Assembly (NCBI GenBank): GCA_009809945.1
Contig: WTPW01000338.1
Coordinates: forward strand, 196,429-260,428
Length of the DNA: 64,000 nt
DNA from: Gigaspora margarita
Lineage: Eukaryota; Glomeromycota; Glomeromycetes; Diversisporales; Gigasporaceae
Direction of reading: 5' to 3'
Part shown: positions 33,506-43,103 of the stretch, in pieces
Position numbering within the stretch: position 1 is the stretch's first letter
Layout: the number at the start of each line of letters is the position of its first letter
Program-made: the position numbers and the translations under genes
Notes under the pieces: model-generated
Told to the model about the DNA's origin: nothing
The model's database searches: none
Seen by the model: the letters and a program-made list of their open reading frames with translations, nothing else

Positions 33506-34007
33506 GGTATTGTGGCAGATCTGCTATAACTTGTGACCCATCAGACCAAACTAACTGATTTTTATACCATTCGAATCATCTCATCGAGACGATTCGAATG
33601 GTACAAAAATCATTTAATTTTGATCATAGGGTTATGAAATATTGGTGTTCGAATGTTTAAATCAAAAAAACTAATATGTTATATTCAGACACTATTCTAT
33701 TGCTAATATCATGTGACCCAGTGATCAGAATCAAGTGATTTTTGTGCTATTCGAACTATCTCGATGAGATGATTTGAATGGTATAAAAATCGGTTAGATT
33801 GGACCAATAGGTCACGAGTTATTGCGAATCTGCCACAATACCTTATCTACTACAATATCTCTCCAATTTTGTGTAACATACAATTGTAAATAACTTGTGA
33901 TCCTGTGATCCAAATTGAACGATTTTGGCGCCATTCAATTTGTCTCATCAAGACGAATCGATTGGTACCAAAATCATTCAATTTGGACCAATAGATCCAG
34001 AGTTATA
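33506..34007. repeat. Three more ~100-bp palindromic units
   Basis: Units at 33533-33636, 33712-33816 and 33893-34007 share with the 23.1-kb units the arms CCATTCGAATCATCTCATCG/AGACGATTCGAATGG, ACCAAAATCATTCAATTTGG and ATAGATCC or CTGGATCA. The first two form a single larger palindrome, 33506-33842, closed by GGTATTGTGGCAGATCTGC and its inverse CGAATCTGCCACAATACC. The third stands alone. A 61-codon frame across unit 3 is incidental. Confidence 0.88.
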
Positions 34008-34259
34008 CCAAATTTCTCTTAACTCCACCACAATACCATACTTACCTTATAACTTATCACCAACTTATTTTCTAGCTTATGTTAATAGTTTTAATTGGCT
34101 AAAAAAGTGATAATTCATATAAAGATTTTAATTATATCTGATCTAATAAATCTAATTAGCAAAATAGGTTGTACAAAATTTGGAGGATTTCAATATATAA
34201 TTTGTAAACATCACACAAATTACAAAAATTAACCCATATAATAGGTTGATTTTTCTGAA

Positions 34260-35110
34260 TTTGGGTTATATATACAGTTTCTTCTTCTTTTTGCTCTTTA
34301 TTATATTTAGTATCAATATAGCTAATATTTTTGGAATTTTTGAGTATAATGCCATGCCTGTGGTTTTTGTCCCTTTATTACCTTTTTTAGATAGATATTT
34401 TATTATATAATTTCTAGGTTCTCCATAGCAATAACAAATTATATTGGACTTTGAATAATTAGATAGCATATTTATCCTGGTTTTTACTTGTATAGTAAGT
34501 ACAGAGGCAATGGTAGCTTAATTAAATGATATCTGCTACATCTGTTGAGTAAGAATTCTATATTATTTTCTAAGTCCTTTGTTTCTTGTTCTTTTTTAAA
34601 ATCAGTATAATTAATGAAGTCAGTACCTTGTTTATGTATCAGGCTAATGTTAAAATTGTACTAAGGTTGGTCAGATTATGTATCATAATAATAGATAGAA
34701 GTTCTAGTTTTAATTTTTCTTAAAGCAGACATTTTTATATATCTTGCAATGTTTCTCCAATATTGACTTTTTTTAATAATCAGTTATATTTACTGCAGTA
34801 CATTTCTATAGACTTACTGGATAGTTGTTTTAATATATCCAAATCTCATAATTATTTATTTTGCTATTGTGTACAAAATTGGTTCTTAAAAGCTTTGGCA
34901 ATAGCATTTTATTTGTCTTCATAATTGGTTCTGAAAGTAGTAGCAAAGAAGTAAGTATGTTGCTATTTGTTAGCTATATTGTATATAAAAAGCAGAAAAA
35001 TACTCATTATTCTTTTCTTGTTCCAATTGTTAGTAGTAGTTGCTTTCTCAAAGTTTTCTAGCCAGGCAATTGGGTCTTTGGTGCCATCCTATTGAATGGT
35101 TTAACCCTCA
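34260..35110 (-). pseudogene. Degraded LTR-retrotransposon Gag
   Basis: Reading the minus strand from about 35092, GTKDPIAWLENFEKATTTNN is the start of a retrotransposon Gag (capsid-like) domain. Farther on, SIEMYCSKYN and LLKKVNIGETLQDI (about 34760) fit its helical region. CYCYGEPRNYI (about 34430) looks like a CCHC zinc knuckle with cysteines lost. Stops and frame changes separate the pieces. No protease, reverse transcriptase or LTR could be found, so this is an isolated remnant. Confidence 0.6.
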
Positions 35111-36461
35111 ACAATACATATTTTTTTGGATTATTCTTAAGGTAATTAAGTATATTGTCATAAAGATTATATTATTTATTTGTAGATGCATAGAATTGGA
35201 TTACAAATTTTGCTAAAAATAATAAGTATTTATAGCAGTAGAAAGATAATGTTGACAAGTTCAAGAAGTTTTTCTAAAGAATGTTGATATTTAATACTAA
35301 AAATATATTGAACAACAGTGTTACAACAATAAGGTGAGGAAGCTTGTGTATATAAATTTTCTAATTGTTGGGAATATTTGTAGGTTTTTTCAGTAAAGCT
35401 ATAAATTGGGTAAGAAAAATCATACCAATAAAAAAAAATTTGGAAAGGTTGGGATATATTTCAGAGCAGGGGGTAGCAAAGATTATACAATTTTTCTTTT
35501 ATATCTTGATGCACTAAGTAATAGTCAATTCTATCTATTGTCTTTGTAAATTGTAACTAATATAATTCTTTTAATAAAATAAATGAATTCTCTTTGATCA
35601 TGTATATAACTATTATAATTGTTGAGCTGTATCTTACAGTTACTATTAAAATGTTATACTCAAATTACCTCTTATACAAATTTGGATGAACAGTTGATAA
35701 TAGGTAAATGCTTCTTGTATTCAATTAAGTAATACTAAAGAATAACAATTCTATAAGAGGTTTTAAGTGATTTGCTTTTACAAAAGAGGCAGAACAGCTA
35801 AATGTATATGAAGATACAGATAGTCATATCAGTTTATAATAAATACTATAACTAACAAAATAGAGACGTGAAGACTTTCACAGTAATTATGTGATCAAGA
35901 CTGTTAAATCGCTTAATTATTATATTTGGGTTTGTACATATATGGAAACACAAATATTAGTTTGTTAATTCGTGTATGAAAATGCAAAGTGTATTTATTA
36001 TTTATTATTATTTTGTCTCAGGAAGAGACTGGAAATATTTATACATTTTTTATTACATAGTTCGTGGTCAACTATATTTTATAAATCTATGATATCAACT
36101 AAATAACTCAGATCTATGAGATATTAGAGATCGTGATCAAATGTGACTTTGGCTGATGTGATCACATGGTAAAATATCACATGACGTATACGACCAATAA
36201 GAATTAGGACAATTTTTTAGCTACAACATTATGTCAGACAAAGTTACTGTAGTTGCACATGAACAGGGACGCTAAAAATTATGGATCCATAATTTTCCAT
36301 AATTTTGGGGATTATCATAAAAAACCAAAAATTTTATGCATGATTTTAGCGGTTTGATTGGTTACAGATCACGTTGTCTATTAATTTCTATTAATCTGAT
36401 TTGTTGTGTCCAAATGATTCAAAATTTCAAGAATTTTGGAATGGCGAAATTTTGGGCAATA
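35111..36461. other. Intergenic, possible decayed retroelement upstream sequence
   Basis: No frame longer than noise and no inverted ends. It may include the 5' part of the Gag-bearing element, but no domain is readable. From 36120 on, ATCACATG and GTGATCAC words become frequent. Confidence 0.4.
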
Positions 36462-36854
36462 ATTCAAAGCAGGAACACGGAAAAATATTGATTTATATAG
36501 ATCAATGTAAATCGATATTTTTAGCAGGGAAAACGATATTTTATGCAGTGTAACTACACCACTTCAGGCAAAATTAAAAGTATAATTTGGGGCGGGCAAT
36601 ATGAACCTGGCCAACCTAAACTGTCAGCAGGTTTCGGAAATGTAGACCAATCAACAAACAAAATTTTCCGTTAACTTCCCGAAAAACATGAACTTAGATA
36701 CTGATCAGTTACTGATCACGTTATTTAATGTTACACCAAATCTTAAATTCTTATTGGTCAATCATGGGCATATCGATATAAATCGATATTTTTGACTATA
36801 TCGATAGATATTTTTGCCAAATCAATTGATATTTTTCCGTGTCGTGATTCAAAG
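36462..36854. mobile_element. hAT-type MITE with CAGGAACACGG end
   Basis: The element 36470-36846 (377 bp) starts CAGGAACACGGAAAAATATT and ends ATATTTTTCCGTGTCGTG. It is flanked by a perfect 8-bp duplication ATTCAAAG (36462-36469, 36847-36854). The end resembles that of the autonomous-type element at 1446 (CAGGGCCACGGAAAATTTTG). Internal ATCGATATTTTT words are repeated at both ends. Confidence 0.9.
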
Positions 36855-37172
36855 TCACATGAATCACATGACGTGGCCCGAATTATGAAATTTATGCCGG
36901 CCAATCCAAAAATTTCCAAATTTTTTTGCGTAATCCAAAAATAAATTACAAAAAAAAAAAAAATTCGGCACCCTGCACATGGATTCATATTTAACCACGT
37001 GATTTAAATACGCATACAATGGTAGAATTATAAACTTACTGTTATGGTCGGATTTGACAATCGTTTATCTTATACGATGCAAATGATGATAAAAGGCATC
37101 GCCAGAGGCGTGATTTGGTGATTTAACCCGATTTAGTATAAAAGTGTGACTTGAGTGTGAATATAGAACTCT

Positions 37173-37405
37173 TACAGGGGAGTCCCCAAAATTCCGGGTC
37201 GGGATATGTCGGATAGCATCGGAATTATGGTCGGCTGGATCGTAATTGATCAATTTTGCCCCAAGATCATACTAATAAATCATATCCATTCATTAAGTAA
37301 AAAATGCCCAGCTGATAATTTTGCTATAGAACCTGCTAACAAATAGGGCCAAACGCCGACCTAGATTCGACGCATCCGACCCGGAAATTTGGGGACAGCC
37401 CTGTA
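37173..37405. mobile_element. MITE with GTCCCCAAAATTCCGGGTC ends, copy 2
   Basis: Left TACAGGGGAGTCCCCAAAAT and right, read inverted, TACAGGGCTGTCCCCAAATT, with a following TCCGGGTCGG. It is 233 bp, the best preserved of three copies, and CG-rich at both ends. Confidence 0.88.
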
Positions 37406-38444
37406 AAAATCGTGAATTGTGAAATAGTTTGGTTTTATTGTATTTATTTTATTATAGACAATCCGAAGATTGTCTCAAGAAAAGCGAACCCACTTCCTTT
37501 TTATACTTTCTGAATATTAGATAAACTGTGAAGCTTTAATCATACGTTATTTATCTCATCCAACTTTTTCATGCCATATGTATCATACGATAAATGGCAT
37601 GATATAAAATCACCCCACATTAAGGCTAAGCCTCGTACATCGAGATTATGCCGGATGTCACATGAAATGTGGCGTAGTATAAATTTATGATTGACATTAC
37701 TTTTGCCCGTGACATTACACATAAATCATAAATTATGGTTAAATCGTAATAGCGACGCATACACAAGAATATGATCTTTAGTATTTTATAAAAGTTATAA
37801 ACAGTTTGTAATTAAGTTTTAATACAGTACGTAATCCTCTAATGCAATGAATTTCTAATAAAGAATCCCGAGATCAATGAAACTCGTTTCTAAAAACCAA
37901 AATTTCCCGAAAGGACATAATACCGACAAAGTTGGTTAGGATAAGCTATAACTGTATAATACTGGCTGATTATAAATTTTTTTTTTTTTGGGAAAATGAT
38001 TTACGGAAAAATCGTACAGTAACCCCGTTCCGGGACAGGAAAATAATACGTAACACTAAAAAATAAAAATTCTAAGCGAGAAACTAATTTTCAACAAAGA
38101 ACTTTTTTTTTTATTAATAACCTCTTTATTTATACTTTTCTGACAACATTATTAATATTAAAAATCCTGTACAAACGCCAAATTTCAGATGCTTGTCGAA
38201 TATTATATTTATAATTATGGTAATTAATGATTGACTTTCGTTACACGGATTAAAGAGATAATAAAAAATCGAGATCGAGATGTTAAAATCAAATTTATAA
38301 GATTTAAGAGACAAAAAAAAAAAAATCTAGATCAGTGTTTTTTATGTAATACTAAATACCAATTTAAAAAAGTCATTATAATAAAAAATGAATAAATAAT
38401 CCCTGTTGAAATGCAAGTTTTTTTTTTTTTTAACTCTTCCCTAC
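37406..38444. other. Intergenic, no gene supported
   Basis: Short frames only. A TAGACAATCCGAAGATTGTC hairpin sits near 37453. T-rich homopolymers interrupt the rest. Confidence 0.45.
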
Positions 38445-38711
38445 AAAAACTTTTTTATAATAAACTGAGCATAACGAACTAAATATATATGTTTTTTTTA
38501 ATTTTTACGTGTTCACATAAAAAACTTTGTAATTTTATTTTACAAAAAATTTTTTTTCATTCACAAACGTAGTTCTATATAATTACAGTAATTGAAACTA
38601 TAGTAACTATGTTTTTTTTTTGACTATGCTGTACCAAAAATAAGATTTTAAATACATATATACATATAGTTCATTTATATTCAGAGTTCGTTATAAAAAG
38701 TTTGAGAAATT
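38445..38711. mobile_element. MITE related to the 29.5-kb pogo-type element
   Basis: AACTTTTTTATAATAAACTG with AGCATAACGAACT on the left is mirrored by AGTTCATTTATATTCAGAG and TTCGTTATAAAAAGTTTGA on the right. It is about 265 bp. The terminal CAGT is degraded. Confidence 0.65.
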
Positions 38712-39029
38712 ATTTACATTTTTTTTTTGGAATAAATAAAGGTAAAAATAAAGGTTTGAATATTATTTGCATTTATTAAAACGTAATTTAAAAAATTTAT
38801 AAAATTGAAAATTAATTTTATTGTGGATGTGATAAATTTAAATAGTCAATGGATTAAACCTTACTACTATAATTAAAATGTCTTTTTTGTTTTAATTGCA
38901 ACCAAAGATACAACCAAAAGGTACAACCAAAGGTGCAAAAATAAATAATGGAAAATATGATTCCAGAATATGCAAATATTTTTTTTTTAAAAAAAAAAAA
39001 ATTAAATAAACCAAAACATCAAGATTAAA

Positions 39030-40594
39030 TTACATCAACTTTCTCCCATAAATCCTAGTACTAATCCAATGTGTTTGAAATACATCGACCTCTTCAACAA
39101 ATTCATTAATCATCTTTTTATATTCATTTTCACTAACGCACAAAAAGGGAATTATATAATTTTTCATTTGTCTTAATAATAAAGTCCAATTTATTAAAGC
39201 GATTTCACCAATGTTACCATACCAGTTACCTACTGGACAGTATTCTTCCTCTGATATTATTGAAGTTAGGCGAGAATTGGAATTGAATATTGATTTCATT
39301 TTTGATATCATTGAAGGATTTTTTTCTGTTGCTTTATAGTATGATTTAACTAAAAATAAAAAAAAAAGAGGTATTCGTATTGTTATAATTTAAATTAAAT
39401 AGAAATTAACGGGGAAGGAGTATTTTTTTTTAATATTAATATTACCTGAAGAAACCAAATCATGCGTTATTGGGCCTACATTTCTGCCTTCAGTATCAAT
39501 ATCCATAATTTCCAAATAACCACCAACTTTCAAAACTCTTAAAAATTCATTTATTATCCTTTCAGTTTGTTTTTCGGGTATTTCACCAGTCATAAATCGC
39601 ATATATACAAAATCAAAAGTTTCATCTTCAAAAGGTAAACCGGATAATAAAATATCATAATATTGAACGGTAACATTTGACGGTATAGTTGGAGTACTAA
39701 CACGAAGCAAATAAGGTTGGTCGACACCGAAAAATTTTGAATTTGGATATTGTGATGATAAATCTATGAGCCAAGTAACAGTTCCACATCTTATTAAAAA
39801 TTAAAAAAAAAAAATTGAAAATTTAGAAGTTAATAAAAAATACAATAATATATAACTTGTAATATGTAATTTTGTAATTAGAGATTGGGATCGAAAAAAA
39901 AGTTCGAATTTGTAATCGAAATTTAATATTAAAATTCGAGATTAAATTTTGAATCGAGCTCTAATTAGATACAAACTAAGAGTTTGATTAAATTCGATAT
40001 TAAAAATTCGAATTTTAATTATTAAATATTTAAAATTTCGAATTTTAAAAATTAAATAATTAAAATTCGATTTTTAATGATTAAATTTTTAAAATTCGAT
40101 CCCGAACCCGAATCCAGTCTCTTCTTATAAAGTCAAACCAAAAAAAATAATAATAATAAAAAATAAAAATACCCAAAATCCAAGACCGTTGCACCGGTTT
40201 TCAATTTCTCTTCGACGGATGCAGAAAAGTTGCTTTGCCATAAATATTTAAATAAATGGTGTTGTAAGGCTAATCTGTCGCCACCATAATCTTTTTCAGG
40301 AATCGGAAACAAATCTTCATCGGTACGTATTGCAGTAGTTGATGATTCTTTAGTTAGTTTACTAACATCCTCCGAATATCTTATAGTAGGTTCACCGCTT
40401 AATTTACTAACTTCTTCCATTTTAGAGGTATCTTTTTTAACATCACTCTTCTCAAATATTGAGTCAGCAAAGTTATCGTGTGTAACGAACATTTTTTCAG
40501 TGTATGTTTTTGAACTGCCGAAAATTTTTTTAGCAAATTTTTTTGTTTTAAAAGTTTTGGCTTTTGAACTGCCTTTTGAAATATGGCATCCCAT
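39030..40594 (-). CDS. SAM-dependent methyltransferase, class I, possibly lipid-anchored
   Basis: Three exons (40594-40173, 39789-39446, 39349-39030) join into one 361-residue frame across GT-AG introns of 383 and 96 bp. The product should transfer a methyl group from S-adenosylmethionine; substrate unknown. Motif I VLDFGCGTVTW (about residues 137-147, across intron 1), the acidic end of strand 2 in FFGVDQ, FDFVYMRFM and FLRVLKVGGYLEI (strand 5 region) are in the order of the Methyltransf_11/25 type. The first ~100 residues are basic and Ser/Thr/Lys-rich, likely disordered, and begin MGCHISK. That fits N-myristoylation at Gly2 and palmitoylation at Cys3. The start is the first Met of the long exon, preceded by an A-rich leader. 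An AT-rich inverted-repeat insertion lies in intron 1. Confidence 0.88.
39790..40172 (-). other. Intron 1 of the methyltransferase gene, with a MITE-like insert
   Basis: GTATTT at 40172 and an AG at 39791-39790 bound a 383-bp intron. About 39880-40122 has inverted ends (AGAGATTGGGATCGA; TTCGATCCCGAACCCGAATC then CAGTCTCT). Inside are many AAATTCGA/TTCGATTTTTAA words on both strands. An insertion that lengthened the intron is the simplest reading. Confidence 0.65.
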
Positions 40595-41802
40595 ATTTTT
40601 TTTTTATTTTTTTTTTTTTTTGGTTTTTTTTTTTTTTTTTAAATCAAGCCTTTTTTTTTTGTAATGTGTAAACAAATGATAAATAAATATATACTAATAT
40701 AGACCAAAACAAAACAATGATATAAGGTGTAAGACTTTAAAAGATGAATCTTGTATTTGATAAACGTTAAAAACTGACTTGGATAGGAATTAAGTCGCCG
40801 TACACAGTATTTAACTGTTTTAGTGACACAGAATTTTTTAATTGAAATGAATTTTATAGAGTACATAATATTTAATTAAAACGTAAAAGGATTCTTTTCG
40901 CCCTGCATTAGGATGTTCATTCAATCTTAATACAAATTTTTAACTGGTTTTGTGAAAACTGACGAAATATTATAGGTGCACAACATTTATATTTTGAAAT
41001 TTTGTTAATCTTTTCCTTTCTTTTTTTACCACCATTGTGGCGTATAAATACATGGAAAATTCTTTCGTCTCACGACAACGTGAAGGTATAAATAGGTTTA
41101 TATATGACTGTATATGATATAGGATACTATATTCAAGTACACCGCCAACAATTAAAATTTGGTTTACTTGAAAGGGAATCCAAAATATTAATTATTGAAA
41201 TGAAATATATAAGACGCATATACGTACTAGTATATATTTGAGAAGATTTTTAAAAGATATATATAGATTTTATAATAATTTTCCTTTCATTTCACGCACG
41301 TGATAGATAAATAAGTAATGCAGTATGGTATTACGTATTATAACACTACATAACAGAATAATACGTACGTACTTACGTACGTAATACGGGTAAACTCAAA
41401 CTTGAAACAGACTTGTCTTGTGATAAACGTATACGGATAAATTAAACTTTTTGAAACACACGTGATAATATATAATATAATGGTAATATTATGTCCTTTT
41501 TAAATAATATAGTACAACTATGTATTGTTATACTAACGTACTGTACTTTACTGTACCTATGTACTCATCCGTTATCGTCAATAAAAATTCCTTATTAAAG
41601 TTTTTAAAGTGTATCACTTTATTAACGTTAATCGAAATTTTGAATGAAAATCAACTTTATTTAAGCCTGACCAAGCATATCTAAGCATAAACAAGCATAA
41701 TTAATCTTATTGTCTATTGGGGGATATAAAAACTATTCTTAATACGGTCAAAAAATAGATAAAAAATTAATTATTATTGTTTTTCTAGAAAGAAAACCAA
41801 AA
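40595..41802. promoter_or_regulatory. Divergent intergenic region between methyltransferase and Mpv17 genes
   Basis: It is 1.2 kb without a gene. The methyltransferase side is a T-homopolymer tract (40595-40660; A-rich leader in transcript sense). The Mpv17 side has GGGGGATATAAAAAC at about 41719-41733, a TATA-like element some 70 bp before the ATG. An ACGTACGTACTTACGTACGT cluster is at 41363-41385. Promoter roles are inferred from position only. Confidence 0.4.
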
Positions 41803-43103
41803 ATGTCGGTTTTTATTTCTTGGTATAAATATCATTTGTTACGTAGACCAATTCTTACTCAATCTATTGCTACTGGTAAACTTTTTTAACTAAACTCTAA
41901 CCATATTTTAATCATTTTTTTAACTAATTTTTTTTTTTAATTTTTTACGTGACGTTACAACAAACTTATTTTCAAAATAGGAATAATATTTACTTCCGGA
42001 GACATCATTGCACAAGGATTTATTGAACAAAGAGGTCACAAAACATACGATTTTTCAAGGACCCTGAGGCTTGGTGGTTTTGGCGCATTGATTGCCGTAA
42101 GTGGGGTTTTTTTATAAGATATATTGTGTATCTTTGGTATACTGTATCTGGTATATGAAAAAAAGAACTATGGGCGTATGTACGACGTACTGTACGCACG
42201 TACTTAATGCATATTTTTATTGCATATTTCTATTGCCTATTTTATTGCATATTTTTATTAGGGACCATCAGGAGCAACATGGTATAGAATTCTTGATAAA
42301 TATATTGATATTAAAAAACCGTTCCTTGGTACATATATATATTTATTATCATTATTAAATTTTTAAATAATAAAATTAATTCTGATTTATTATATATGAT
42401 TAAGCACTATTGACTAGGGTTACTTTGGATCAAACAATCTACGCACCAAGCTTCATTGCAACATTTTTAAGTGTTCAAAGTATATTAGAAAGGCAGAGTA
42501 AAGAACAAATTGTTAAAAAATTTAAAAAAGTAGGTAACTTTTTTTAGAAATAAATTTTTTTATAATATTGTACATATAAGTTATTATTTATTTAAAAAAA
42601 TAATATTTTTGTTGTACAATATTGTTTTTTTTTTAAAAAAAAAAGATTTATTATTTTCCCGTGTGTGTGTATATATTGCAAACAAAACATAACGGTGACA
42701 AAAAATAATTATACTGTATTAAAATGTATTAAGCTGTATTAAGCTTAAAAGTTTTCAAAAATTTGTCTTTATTTTATTACATTACTTATACGATTGGTGA
42801 AAAAAAACAAAACCAATTGGTTGTCACCAACTTAAATTTTTGCATCTAAACTTAAGTACGTACAGTACGTACGTACGTACGTAATAGTAACACTAATGCT
42901 AACTTTCTTTATGTTTATTTTTATTTTTAAAGGTTTATTTGCCAACTCTTATAAACAATTATAAACTATGGCCAACTGTACAATTATTAAATTTTTATTT
43001 TATCCCATTAAATCATAGATTATTGGTTGTTAATACTGTTGCTTTGGGGTGGAATACCTATTTGTCAATCGTTAATAAAAGAGGATCTGATATTGTTGGT
43101 TGA
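41803..43103 (+). CDS. Mpv17/PMP22-family membrane protein (Sym1-like)
   Basis: Five exons (41803-41875, 41981-42096, 42262-42328, 42405-42529, 42933-43103) join through GT-AG introns into one 183-residue frame, the usual length of the family. Mpv17/Sym1 proteins sit in the mitochondrial inner or peroxisomal membrane with about four helices and are linked to channel activity and stress tolerance. Family landmarks in order: [19 protein letters not shown] at the N-terminus; [63 protein letters not shown]; and [13 protein letters not shown] near the C-terminus. The start is the first Met and matches the family N-terminus. Peroxisomal versus mitochondrial location cannot be decided here. Confidence 0.93.

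Noticed and set aside
23092..34007. CRISPR-like array from the repeated palindromic units
   Set aside because: Units are about 97 bp, few, palindromic throughout and unevenly spaced, with no unique spacers of constant length, in a eukaryotic context.
33925..34110. 61-codon frame as a gene
   Set aside because: It lies across a palindromic unit; the amino acids simply reflect the palindrome sequence. The same holds for the minus frame at 23086-23304.
42101..42358. 85-codon frame within the Mpv17 gene
   Set aside because: It spans two introns and exon 3 in the wrong frame; the spliced product is clearly better.
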